Below are positions 54,828 to 64,000 of a stretch of 64,000 bases of DNA, in pieces. Source of the stretch: Taudactylus pleione (taxonomy: Eukaryota > Chordata > Amphibia > Anura > Myobatrachidae). Both the position numbers and the translations under genes were made by a program. Positions within the stretch are counted from its first letter, which is position 1. Every line of letters begins with the position of its first letter. The stretch is taken from assembly GCA_031769625.1 (NCBI GenBank), contig JAUIMM010001030.1, forward strand, positions 1,898,501 through 1,962,500, read 5' to 3'. The notes under the pieces are model-generated. The model worked only from the letters and a program-made list of their open reading frames with translations, ran no database searches and was not told where the DNA came from.

Positions 54828-56108
54828 TTAGCCCCGTTTGGCTGGGGTAGGGTGGGAACCTGACCGGGTCCGGGATGTCCATTGGCTGGCCTCTCCAGAG
54901 GCAGATGTTGGGGCCTCTGCACTAGGCAGAGGGCTAGGCACATTTGGAAGGATGGCTGTTGTTGTGCCAGATGTGGAGGATCCTGATGTTCCGGCAGGAA
55001 GGGAGGGCGGCTCCACCATGTGCTGGCGAATGAGCTTCTCCAGGGTATTGGCAATTCGGATGTTGGCCCTGGTATTTTCTGCCAGGGCCTGACCAATGGT
55101 CACGTTGGCCGCAGCATTTTGCTCCATGGCCTCCGCCACCCGTAGCAGACTGGCGTCCATCCTCAGCAGAATCTCCGTGTGGTGATCCGATTTAAAATTG
55201 AGATCCGTGAGGAGGGCCACTGCCTGCGAGGGGGATTGCCCTGGACTGGCTTCTGCAGGGTCCCCAGCTGGATCTACTGCTTCCTCCCCTGCAGAGCCAG
55301 CAGAAATTCTGCGGCCAAGGCTCCCCTCTGGAGCAGACTCATCCGCCTGTGTCTCTGTGAGAAAAATTAGAAAAGAGGAACATTAGAATCTACATATTGT
55401 CACAAACACATTTCCGAGTTGGTAACATAACAACATTTACCTGGGACAACATGAGGAGCCGCAAAGTCTGGCATGTCCGTATCCATGTTGGACACGCCAA
55501 ACACCTCCTCATACTGCACACACCCCTGTGCCAGCTCTTCCAAGTCATTAAGCTCCAATGACACAGGGGTGGGACCCCCACTTGTCCCCCTTGCATGCCT
55601 AGCCCTCTCTGCCAGTTTTTGTTTCAGCCGATATTTATAATCGGTCCATCTGTGGGTGAAAAAGTTTGCATCATTCCTGCAGTATTTGGCCCTGTAACCA
55701 CTTTTTACAAAAATGTAGTTTTTACGTACCGGCGTTTGACATCCCGGGGTAGACGTTCAAACTCACCCACCCTATTGACAGCACTGGCTATCTCCTCCCA
55801 CATTTTCCACTTCTGGCTTGCACCCATATTCCGATCTGCCTGTGGCAGGGTGTCAACACACATTTGTACCAAAACCTCCATCTCCTTTCTTGTGAATTGT
55901 GGCTGCCTTTTTTTTTTTGGATTGTTTTCTTGGCCTACTCGGCCCAGCAGCCTCTTCCATGGCATCCTCAACACCTTTTTTCAAAAACATTGTTTAAATT
56001 TAGATGTTCAACTTTCTCTAAATTCGGGTTCTAAATAATCCTTAAATCCAAAAGAGTCAAATACTTACCGGGCGCCTCTTGGCCATTGTTTTGCTGGTCT
56101 GTAGCCAT
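54828..56108 (-). CDS. Harbinger Myb/SANT-like DNA-binding protein 1 (four exons)
   Basis: Partner protein that in Harbinger elements binds the transposon ends and imports the transposase to the nucleus. Exons on the minus strand: 56108-56069 (MATDQQNNGQ), 55974-55730, 55649-55441, 55354-54828, all with GT/AG boundaries and matching phases. Myb/SANT-like domain: FTRKEMEVLVQMCV, KWKMWEEIASAVN, then across an exon junction DVKRRWTDYKYRLKQKLAER. A C-terminal coiled-coil-like segment (HHTEILLRMDASLLRVAEAM) follows, then a Pro/Ser/Thr tail ending PTPAKRG. About 340 residues. Exon 2 needs a one-base correction in an A-run (about 55910-55920) to keep frame; this could be a mutation or a sequencing error. 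Divergent from the transposase with about 1.15 kb between. Confidence 0.78.
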
Positions 56109-56719
56109 TTTGAGCACAACAACTTGAACTACAGCAGACCGTTTTGGATTTTCAGTGACTTATTTATACATGCGTCCGTATTATTCGTCCGCATCATTGA
56201 TTGTGCGCTCCTATGATCCGTCCTTAATTTGAGCAGGAAAATAAAGACTATTTTTGGCGACTCGAGTCGAGGTGGCGGGTGATGATTGTTGGAGGTTTCG
56301 TGTGTAGTAGTGGATTGTTGGCGGGATTAGTGGATTGAGGCGGATTATTGGAGTAGGAGTTGGTTCTTGTTTTTTTGGGGTGATTTTCCGTTCGCTTTTT
56401 TTTCTTGCGGTTATTTTCTTTGTAGGTTATTTTTTGAGTAAGTATTTTTTACAACTCCTTTAAAAAATAAGGGATCTACAAACCAAGTTCTTATTTTTTC
56501 TTATTTTTTTTTACAGTTATTTTGGCTGGGCCCCATTGAAGTTTTTGGACTGTGACTTATTAGTCGAATTTCAGTAAGTTTTTCTTTTTTCCTGATTTAC
56601 CAAATTTGATGTGTTGGTCTTCGCATATATTTTGTCCATTACTGTATTTTTTCTAATTTTATCAATCATGTATTAACACTAAATATAGCGTAATGTTTAG
56701 CCAAATATTTTTCCTTTGT

Positions 56720-56950
56720 TTTTCCCTTAAAAATGCGAACTATTTAGCGCACTAATGTTTCCTTATTCCCCATGTAAAAACGCGAACTATTTAGCGCACT
56801 AATGTTTCCTTATTCCCCATGTAAAAATGCGAACTATTTAGCGCAAGAATGTTTCCTTATTCCCCATGTAAAAATGCGAACTATTTAGCGCACTAATGTT
56901 TCCTTATTCCCCATGTAAAAATGCGAACTATTTAGCGTAAGAATGTTTTT
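56720..56950. repeat. About 47-bp tandem repeat between the divergent Harbinger genes
   Basis: Five units with the word GCGAACTATTTAGCGC (near 56734, 56782, 56829, 56877, 56924), alternating with AATGTTTCCTTATTCCCCAT. It lies in the shared upstream region of Myb-like gene 1 and the transposase, so it may hold binding sites for either Myb-like protein. Confidence 0.8.
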
Positions 56951-57257
56951 TATATTATAAATTTGGGCATTCTTGTTTGTCCACTCAATGTTGGGTGCAT
57001 TTTCGAAATAATGTGTGCTCCCCCCTATCTTTGAATGCATTTGGCAAAATTTTTAAAATTCAAATCTGTCCCCCCAAAATTCTAAACCGAATTTCTAATT
57101 TTGAAATGTAGATTGTTGCACTCATGACAATACCCCGGCATGTAAGCATCTTTGGATTTTGCGGCAAAGATAAGTATATTTTTGAATTTTCATTTTCAAC
57201 AAACATTAACTACCTGGCTTACCATTTCAGGTTGATGTTGGTCGTCTTATTTTGGCC

Positions 57258-58380
57258 ATGCTTCCGGAACCCGACCAACCTCAACCTCTTCCTAGGCGTA
57301 GGCATCGTAGGCGTGCAAGGCCCCAGATATATAGAACACGTGTCACCCTTTTTGGAATGCCCGATGATGAGGTTTTAAGACGATACCATCTTCCTCCACA
57401 AATCATCATAGACACTCTCTCATTAATAGAGAGTGATCTGGAGCGGCAAATTGACAGTCCTACAGCAATACCACCACTTACGCAATTAATGGCGGTGTTA
57501 CATTTCTGTGCCTCAGGATCCTTTCAAAATATGGTGGGTATAGTGGCCGGAATCTCCCAATCCTCCTTTTCAAGGATCCAGAGGGCAGTGACGGAGGCCC
57601 TTTTTCAACTCCTCCATCATTTTATTAAAATGACATTGGATATGGGTTCCCTTAGTGTGGCAAAGGCCAATTTTTACCAAATAGCTGGCTTCCCACACAT
57701 CATAGGGGTTGTGGATGGTACTCACATACAACTTCAGCCTCCAGCACGGCTGGAGGCAATTTTTAGGAACCGCAAGCACTATCACTCACTGAATGTAATG
57801 GTGGTATGTGATGCCTCCCTCCAGATCCTGTCCCTGAATACAAAATTACCCGGGAGTGCACATGACTCATTCGTCATCCGGCAATCAGGGATTTGGCATA
57901 AATTAGACAACCTACAAGCTGGTGATGCGTGGCTTCTGGGTAAGTGAAGACCTTTAGTTGAAACCAATGCAAAGCTTGAAACACAGTGATCATGATAGTT
58001 GTATTTGTTTTTTCACAGGAGACAGTGGCTACCCTTGCACGCCCTGGCTGCTAACTCCTTATTTGGCTCCCACACCAGGGCCACAAAGTGAGTATAATTC
58101 CGCACTTACAGCCACCAGGCAGGTGGTGGAGCGCTGTATCGGCCTTTTAAAAGGCCGATTCAGATGCCTCCACCGCTCTGGTGGCGAACTCATGTATTTG
58201 CCGGCTATGGTTTCGAAAATTGTGGTCCTGTGTGGGATCTTTCACAACATCGCCATAAGCAGTGGTGTCCCAATGCAGCCAGTGGGTGCCTTGCCTGAGG
58301 ATGGCCCCCCCAAGGTTGGTCGGAGGTCAGTATGTGGGGGGGCCATACGCGATGATGTGGTGGCCCGATTTTTCAGGTAA
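57258..58380 (+). CDS. HARBI1-like Harbinger transposase, 347 aa, two exons
   Basis: DDE nuclease that cuts and joins the transposon in the nucleus. Exon 1 57258-57939 (start ATG MLPEPDQPQP; donor GGGTAAGT), exon 2 58019-58380 (acceptor TTTCACAG), joined as LLG-DSGYP. Catalytic Asp in IIGVVDGTHIQL, second Asp in GSAHDSFVIRQS, Glu in TRQVVERCIGLLKGRF. An N-terminal Arg-rich stretch (PRRRHRRRARP) is followed by a helix-rich region with VAGISQSSFSRIQRAV, resembling the helix-turn-helix of this family. Length matches HARBI1 (about 350). No stop or frameshift after splicing. Upstream TTTCAG at 57224-57229 could mark a further 5' non-coding exon. Confidence 0.9.
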
Positions 58381-59216
58381 TTATTGTCAAACATTTACTT
58401 AATTGACACAATGTCGACATGTACCATTGTAATTTTACTTTTTTAAATTATTAATTTATTTTTAACTTTTCTTGTCTTCCTTTACACACCTCGACAAAAC
58501 GATGCCTACTACCTGCTCCACTAAATTGTGTACATGTGGCCACATTGGATCTAACTTTGGAATCAATTATTTCATCACCTCATTTATGGCTTTATGTTGT
58601 CCTGATACTTATTTCATCAGTTCTTGATTGTTTCTTTTGTTGTTTGCTTTTGGTGTTGGGTTTTTTGGGAGTGTCTTTTCACTGTGTGAATTGCTTGTCA
58701 CAATTCACTTTCTGTATGTGTTTGGTGTGTATTAAATTTTTGTTTGATGTTAAAAAGACTGTTTTTTACTAAATTGTAATCACGTGTAACCTGGCACAAA
58801 AAAGGCCAACTTTCGTAATGCCTAATCCTGTAATGTGTGAAATGTTTACGTGTTTGAACATGCTTTGTGGCTTAACAAAAACATCAAAGGTATTATGTTG
58901 AATCGGTCGGTTTCACAAACTAGGCCTAAGCTGTTTTTTTAAAATAATTACATTACCCACCCAAAGAAAAACAAGAAAATGTTTGATTTTGTAATAACCT
59001 ATTGGTATGGTGAGGTGTTTAATGTGGCAGCTTACATACTTCCTAGTGCTTTGTACAATATAATTTATCTTACTTTAAAGAACATGATCAAATAGTGGAC
59101 TTATGGAAGGTTAAACAATGTCATTGTTTCAGACAATGAATGAGACTCGTTAAAATACAACAAAATTTTAATTTCCAAACAATAATTTCCCCCCAAAAAA
59201 CAAGGAAAAAATAAAT
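58381..59216. other. Harbinger internal spacer; no gene seen
   Basis: AT-rich sequence between the convergent 3' ends of the transposase and Myb-like gene 2. It contains a likely polyadenylation region for each strand but no further coding frame that I can support. Confidence 0.45.
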
Positions 59217-60449
59217 TCATCGCCGAAGGGCCGCCGCCATGTGGTCAAGGATCACTAACATGGCAATCATGTGGCCACGCAAGGTGGCCAAACCTTCCTC
59301 CATACAATGCAGCCGCCTCTGGTCCTCTGTTGGAAAAAACAAAGAGAAAAAAACAAAAACCTTACATTAGAAGTTTACAAATCCAATTCCTCCCCCAAAA
59401 AAAGTGTAAACAAAGATCCAGTTCTGATAAAAAAACAAAGTACTGGCAAATGCAAAGATGGCAGAAATACTAAATTACAAATGAACACACAAAAAGGCAA
59501 CCACAAAAAATAAGAAGTACCCTTGTTAGGGTAAACAATAACTACCCAAGTATGAGTGTTTGGACATGTGTGATATGTATCATTGTTAAAAATCCAATAC
59601 ATTGTCTATCCAAATAAAAATGTCAACAAGACAAATTTTCAAATTTATAACAGGGAAACCTACCGGTCATCGGGAATTGGGGGTTTGTAGGCCCTACATC
59701 CTCCTCCTCCTCGGAGGTGGTACAGTGCTGTAGGCTCCACGGAGGGGAGATCTGGGAGCTGCTTCATTGAGATGAAATGCATCGGGGGCGGGGAGGGGAG
59801 GGTGAAGAAAAGAGAAGGGGGGGTGGAGTGGAGTCGGAAATTTGTGGGGGCTCAAAATTCCAGAGGGAGGGGCCTCAGGAAGTGGCCGGTCAGGAGTGGA
59901 GGGGGAATTGGGGGAAAGTTGGGGAGTGGCTGCTGTGCTTGGCGTAGGACTGAGGGGCCGAGCCCGGCGTCTGTGCCTGCGGCGATGGCGGATTCTGCGT
60001 TCAGTCCCTAAATGAGTAGAGAAAAATGTTTTATTTTTTTGGGGGGGTGGGGGGGTTGGGCCACAAATTAACAACTACACAAATGTTCTAACATTTTAAA
60101 AATTGAAAACATGCACATGCAGGCCTGTCCAAAAAATAACAGGGCTAGACTGAAAACATGCACAAGCAGATAGGGCCACAAAAAAAGAAAGGAAAATAAA
60201 CAAACAAATACTTTCAGCTATCCGCTGCCGAAAACAGGCCAGCAAGCGTGGCATGCGGCAGCGCAGATCCGACCACCTGCGCTCGAGCTGCCCGATCTGT
60301 CGGCCGAAGGAGCGCAGGCGGTGGCGAACCTCCGCATAGGCAGATCGCTTCTGGCGGTTGCTGTTGGGGGGAGGCTGGCTGGTGATCCGCCGGTCCATCA
60401 CCTCCGTTAGGACCAAAGGCTCCCGCCTGGTTAACGCGGAGGCTCTCAT
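59217..60449 (-). CDS. Second Myb/SANT-like protein (three exons)
   Basis: Exons on the minus strand: 60449-60212, 60007-59664, 59326-59217, each with GT/AG boundaries. Exon 1 holds a Myb/SANT-like domain: ALTRREPLVLTEVMDRR at the first helix, KRSAYAEVRHRLRSFG in the middle, and QLERRWSDLRCRMPRLLACF at the last helix. Exon 2 opens with RHRRRHRRRARPLSP, like the Arg-rich start of the neighbouring transposase, then a long Pro/Ser-rich linker. Exon 3 encodes RRLHCMEEGLATLRGHMIAM, a helical tail, ending ALRR. The linker needs a frame change (probably in a G/C-run near 59805-59825) to reach exon 3. Distinct in sequence from Myb-like protein 1. Role unknown. Confidence 0.65.
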
Positions 60450-60600
60450 GATGGCAATGTTTTTTTTTTAAAACAACCAGTTTTAATAAAGGCCAGAGAA
60501 AAAATTTGATTGGCTAATGTAGTTGGTAAATTAACAGGAACCATTCTATTGGTTATTGTATGAGTCATGTGTCCTCCAGCCTAAAAAATATAATGTGAGT

Positions 60601-61040
60601 TATGATAGGCTTGATGCTGTGACATTCGTAAGGTAATTTAAATAAAGAAATGAAAAAACTAAAATATGCCTATCACAAACAAATGAGAACAATAGGATCA
60701 TTGGTTCAAACATGTATTTTTTATAAGGTTAAACATTGTTGAAACCGTACGTATTCTGCGGGAAAAATGACACACGGACAAGATTAAAGTTTATTGAAAA
60801 TGAAAAAAAACACGGATTGCAAACATGTGAAGAGCAATTAAGCTAATTAATATATTGATTGGCATGAAACGATTAACCACTTAACTGACGAATTCTTTTT
60901 CCAAAAACGGCTCCAAAATTGTCGGTTTCTTTTATGATTGAATTAGGTCACGAACATAATTTTAAACTTATCCATCACTATTTTATTTGAAAAAAATATT
61001 TTTTTTAAAAACACAGTATACCATAAAAATAGCAATTTTT
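60601..61040. other. AT-rich sequence, no gene seen
   Basis: Where the right end of the Harbinger would be expected. No GAATCAGGCCC-type end and no continuation of the Copia RT are visible. Confidence 0.4.
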
Positions 61041-61047
61041 ATATTAT

Positions 61048-61300
61048 ACTGTAGTGATGGCCATTGACGGCTGTACCATCGATGGTTTAACCATCGTTAG
61101 AAGCCATCAAATGTTTTGTGATTGGTCGAGGAGATCTGTGTACACCACAACTGCCGATGTTTCCTAAACATCGATTGAGGGTTGCCATCGATGGTGCAAC
61201 ATTGATTGCCACAAGCAATGGCAAACCACTTGTCTTCAGTCAGACCATCGATGGTTTGCAAACCATCAATGGCCAGTTGCCATCCCTAATCAGAGGCTCT
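61048..61300. mobile_element. MITE-like segment with CCATCGATGG palindromes
   Basis: Partly inverted ends (GTGATGGCCATTGACGG and CCATCAATGGCCAGTTGCC then ATCCC) and three copies of the perfect palindrome CCATCGATGG (near 61075, 61186, 61246). No target duplication identified. Confidence 0.5.
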
Positions 61301-61314
61301 GCGATAATCATCGA

Positions 61315-61382
61315 TCGATATATATATATATATATCGATCGGACATTATATATATATATATAATATATATACACACACACAG

Positions 61383-61417
<35 letters not shown>

Positions 61418-61503
61418 GTATATATATACATACGTATATATATATATATATATATATATATACGTACGTATATATATACATATATATATATATACATATA
61501 TAT

Positions 61504-61535
<32 letters not shown>

Positions 61536-61575
61536 ACATACATACGTGTGTGTATATATATATATATATATACGT
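61315..61575. repeat. TA/CA/ACGT microsatellite block
   Basis: Long runs of TA with interspersed ACACAC and TACGTA. Tyr/Ile-rich open frames here arise from the repeat and are not genes. Confidence 0.95.
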
Positions 61576-61577
61576 AT

Positions 61578-62178
61578 TGTGATAGGATCACTGGTAAAGT
61601 GGTCTGTGGCAGGTACATTTGTCCCAGATTCCTGTCTTTTGTGTTTTAAACCCCCAGGAGAAAGTCTGCAGTGTAGCAGGCTTGAGTTTCGGCTTTTTGA
61701 AAAGCCGGTTTGGGACCTGGGGGTTGTGGGTGAGTGGAGAGGGAGGGCTCCACCCACGGCCACTCCAGGTTTTGGTTCTCGCAGCCTGGTAACAGGCTTG
61801 TTAGTTTTCCACCTGAGAGTGGCCAATATAAGCCTAGTTTGTTTAGGGATGATTGTCTCACCTGGGAGAGCAGACAGGGAGTTGGACACTTGGAAAACCT
61901 ATCTGTAAGTACTGTGCTGTGCTTTGTTGCTGGCGAGGGCATTAGGCCCTGCCAGGTTCTGGTATAGAGGGAACTACCTGTGAAGTTAGTGCCCCAACAG
62001 GGCTAGGATTTATGTTTATGTTTTCTTTATGTTATTTCTGACATTGTACAATAAAGACTGGCGCCGACCAGCTTGTACTCGCTTCCAGACGGGTGTGCTG
62101 CTTCCCTGCTGCTGTGTGTGTGTGTAAGGAAGGAGTCCCCTACCCAGGAGAGGGACCTCCTAATCTGACTGTGTCACA
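61578..62178 (+). repeat. 5' LTR of the Gmr1-like element, 601 bp
   Basis: Begins TGTGATAGG and ends GTGTCACA. TATA-like CAATATAAG at 61824-61832 and AATAAA at 62050-62055 mark a plausible promoter and polyadenylation signal in the usual order. Confidence 0.82.
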
Positions 62179-62181
62179 ATA

Positions 62182-62199
62182 TGGTGGAGAATGCGGGCA
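62182..62199 (+). promoter_or_regulatory. Putative primer-binding site
   Basis: TGGTGGAGAATGCGGGCA starts 3 bp after the LTR end, with the TGG start expected of a tRNA complement. I cannot name the tRNA. Confidence 0.5.
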
Positions 62200-62263
62200 A
62201 CCACACACACTGAAGTTGCAGCGAGAGGAAAACTAAAAAATTAAAGGGACAGACACCCAATTT

Positions 62264-63433
62264 GTGAGTGTGGAAATAACACTGTGTCCTTGGAGTCCCA
62301 TAGAGGAGGCGTCAGCCAATGCTCAGAGAGGCAAGGTTCAGCTTCCAACCTACACCCCAGAACAAAATGGAGAAATTATTAAGGCCTTACTCCAAGCTAC
62401 CAGGGCTCATCAGGAAGCTACAGCAGCTCAGCAGGAATCTACCAGGGCTCAGCAGGAATCCACAAGGGTGCAACTGTTGGCCTTGGAGACATCCCAGAGG
62501 CAACAACAGGTCGCCATCGAGGAAACCCACCAGGCCTTAGCGGAAAACAGCCAGGCCATAAGAGAGGTGGTACAGCACCTGGTCGCCCTGCCCAGAGATG
62601 TTACTACTGGTCCTCCCACCACCACTCACTCCGTATGAGCCAGTCACTTCCTCCAAAGGATGACTTCGGGCGATGATGTGGAGGCCTATCTCGCCGCATT
62701 TGAAAGAACGGCCGAAAGGGAGAGTTGGCCCAAGGAGCAGTGGGCATGTCTGGTGGCACCTTTTTTGTCTGGGGAGCCACAAAAAGCATATTTCAACTTA
62801 TGCCTGGCTGATGTCAAGGACTATAAAAAACTAAAATAGGAGATCCTAACTCGCTTGGGAGTCACCACCTTTGTTCGTGCCCAACGGGTCCACCGCTGGG
62901 AGTTCCATAAGGACAAGCCTCCATGTTCACAGATGCATGACCTCGTCCATTTGTCCTCAAATTGGCTACAGCCCGAGACGCTGATGGGACCACAGATCGT
63001 GGAAAGGGTCGTGATGGACCGGTACCTGCGATCATTACCTGTGACTCTGCGCAAGTGGGTGAGCCATGCAGACCCTAAGTCCGTGGACCAGTTGGTCGAG
63101 CTGGTGGAGAGGTACATGGCGGCTGAGGAGCTGATGAGTATGCCCCACCGCGCCCCGATGGCGCACCGGCAAACTCCCACAGACACTGGTAAGACTGTTC
63201 CAGGGGAGAAGGGTGCTGGGCGGTGGAATGTACCTAAGACTGAGGGTGTAGAACCTGGAGACAGGCCTGCCAGGCCGGGAAGGTTCTTGCCCCGTAAACG
63301 ACTAGACATTAATATGACTCAGTGTTTCCGATGTGGTGGCTTCGGCCATATTGCCGCTAATTGTGCACTTACAACTGAACCTATGCAATGTGATACTGCT
63401 CATGTCTACCGCAGGGGGTCTTTCTTTGCATAG
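62264..63433 (+). pseudogene. Gag with SCAN-like capsid and CCHC knuckle, two internal stops
   Basis: One continuous frame broken by TGA at 62636 and TAG at 62837. An N-terminal Gln/Glu-rich coiled coil (ATRAHQEATAAQQESTRAQQ) is followed by WPKEQWACLVAPFLSGEPQK, MDRYLRSLPVTLRKWV and QLVELVERYMAAEE, the helices of a SCAN-like C-terminal capsid domain, then a basic linker and CFRCGGFGHIAANC zinc knuckle. No ATG opens the frame (62264 is GTG), so the original start may be mutated. It ends at TAG 63431-63433, and Pol continues in the same frame. Packages retroelement RNA in intact relatives. Confidence 0.8.
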
Positions 63434-64000
63434 ATAGCCTGTACGGCTGACCGGCAGGCTGTGACTGACAAGCACATGTGTGTACTCACTGTAGATGGCA
63501 ACCGAGTAGAGGCACTGTTAGACTCTGGTAGCTTGGTGACACTTATAAAAGCTGAGCTGGTGAACCCCTTGCGGCGTGAGGGGAAAACTGTTGTTGTGAC
63601 CTGCATACATGGGGATACTCGATATTATGTTACTGCCGAGGTGAACATCGAGACACCATGTGGTTCTGCTATAGTTTCTGTAGGTTTGGTACATGGTCTG
63701 ATGTACGATGCAATATTGGGGAGAGACTTTGCTCACTTCTGGAAGTTGTGGGAAAGCCGTTTTGTTCCAGAGGTGAACAACCCCGATCCATTTGAGAAGG
63801 TTGTCGATGTAGTGGAGGAGGGAGTTTCTTCTGAGTCAGAGTTATTCCCTTTTTCTACTATGATTGGCGAACTAGAGAATGCGGAGCGTGACGGTGGCCC
63901 GCCAACTGATGTGCCTCCCATTGAGGTGGGAAGTGTTGTTGGGCCAGGTGATCGTCTGCCTGATTTAGAGGTCAAAAGAGAGGTCTTTGCCGTGGAGCAG
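63434..64000 (+). CDS. Pol start with aspartic protease (partial)
   Basis: In frame with Gag after TAG 63431. The active site LLDSGSLVTLIKAELV (about 63506-63555) and GLMYDAILGRDFAHFW (about 63697-63745) are the two signatures of a retroelement protease. The frame is open to the window edge. The junction suggests Gag-Pol expression by stop readthrough, or one mutated codon. Confidence 0.8.
   Translation, partial: MACTADRQAVTDKHMCVLTVDGNRVEALLDSGSLVTLIKAELVNPLRREGKTVVVTCIHGDTRYYVTAEVNIETPCGSAIVSVGLVHGLMYDAILGRDFAHFWKLWESRFVPEVNNPDPFEKVVDVVEEGVSSESELFPFSTMIGELENAERDGGPPTDVPPIEVGSVVGPGDRLPDLEVKREVFAVEQ

Larger units (their letters stand above)
53750..60600. mobile_element. Harbinger-type transposon with three genes; right end unresolved
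   Basis: Left end GGTCTTCATTCAGAGCCGCT matches the MITE at 4960 (GGGCCTGATTCAGAGCCGCT), preceded by AGT (53747-53749). It contains a minus-strand Myb-like gene (54828-56108), a divergent plus-strand HARBI1-like transposase (57258-58380), and a second minus-strand Myb-like gene (59217-60449). A matching right terminus was not found up to 61040, so the element is either truncated on the right or two elements are abutted. The right coordinate given is only an estimate. Confidence 0.65.
61578..64000 (+). mobile_element. Gmr1-like Ty3/Gypsy retrotransposon, 5' part
   Basis: A 5' LTR is followed by a primer-binding-like site, a Gag with SCAN-like domain and CCHC knuckle, and the start of Pol (protease). 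The element runs out of the window, so integrase, reverse transcriptase and 3' LTR are not seen. SCAN-type Gag is known from Gmr1-like Gypsy elements, from which vertebrate SCAN domains are thought to derive. In Gmr1 the integrase precedes the RT, which could be checked downstream. Confidence 0.85.

Noticed and set aside
59100..59160. Possible Harbinger right end at GAATGAGACTCG near 59150
   Set aside because: Only a partial match to the expected end, and it would exclude the second Myb-like gene; no inverted match beyond about 10 bp.
61240..61889. Tyr/Ile-rich minus-strand frames
   Set aside because: Direct translation of the TA/CA microsatellite.
1..64000. CRISPR array, operon or prokaryotic gene cluster
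   Set aside because: The regular repeats are minisatellites or transposon leader arrays without unique spacers; the window is eukaryotic in splice sites, LTRs and element content.

Overview
The window looks like intergenic DNA from a large, repeat-rich vertebrate genome, most likely an amphibian (frog-like). This rests on the mix of elements: Penelope-like elements with GIY-YIG domains, abundant short inverted-repeat DNA elements, BED/hAT and Harbinger transposons, Ty3/Gypsy elements and a degenerate Ty1/Copia element. I see no convincing host gene, tRNA or rRNA. Nearly all long open reading frames belong to mobile elements or lie within repeat arrays.

Layout: 0-5.6 kb holds a G-rich minisatellite and five short inverted-repeat elements (MITEs). 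A complete hAT element (copy A, 5830-12538, 8-bp target duplication) carries an intact 1037-residue transposase on the minus strand and a long 160-bp tandem array between its promoter and the start codon. From about 14.1 to 26.0 kb lies a Penelope-like element (PLE-1, minus) split by a Ty3/Gypsy LTR element (16467-24109). The 3' LTR of that Gypsy is itself split by a second, 5'-truncated Penelope-like element (21195-23964). From 26.4 to 27.9 kb there is a diverged tandem repeat, and from 28.6 to 33.7 kb old repeats and MITEs.

From 33.8 to 48.0 kb there is an old, broken hAT (copy D). It was hit by a second complete hAT of the same family (copy B, 34770-40843, intact 1038-residue transposase), by a 2.36-kb Penelope-derived element built as a 915-bp near-perfect inverted repeat around a hammerhead-like motif (41002-43365), and by a MITE (46087-46635).

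From 49.9 to 53.7 kb lie pieces of a Ty1/Copia element separated by four MITEs. A Harbinger-type DNA transposon abuts its reverse transcriptase at 53750 and encodes a 347-residue HARBI1-like transposase and two different Myb/SANT-like proteins (54.8-60.4 kb). The right end of that transposon was not found. The window closes with microsatellites and the 5' part of a Gmr1-like Gypsy element (601-bp LTR, SCAN-like Gag, protease) running off the end.

How parts relate: exact target duplications give an order of events. Copia and PLE-1 predate their inserts; hAT D predates hAT B and the palindromic Penelope element. hAT A and B differ at only about ten residues and are the youngest large elements. 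The most unusual items are the three-gene Harbinger, the giant Penelope palindrome, the higher-order 160-bp array in the hAT leader, and a MITE family made of serial hairpins that duplicates three arbitrary bases on insertion.
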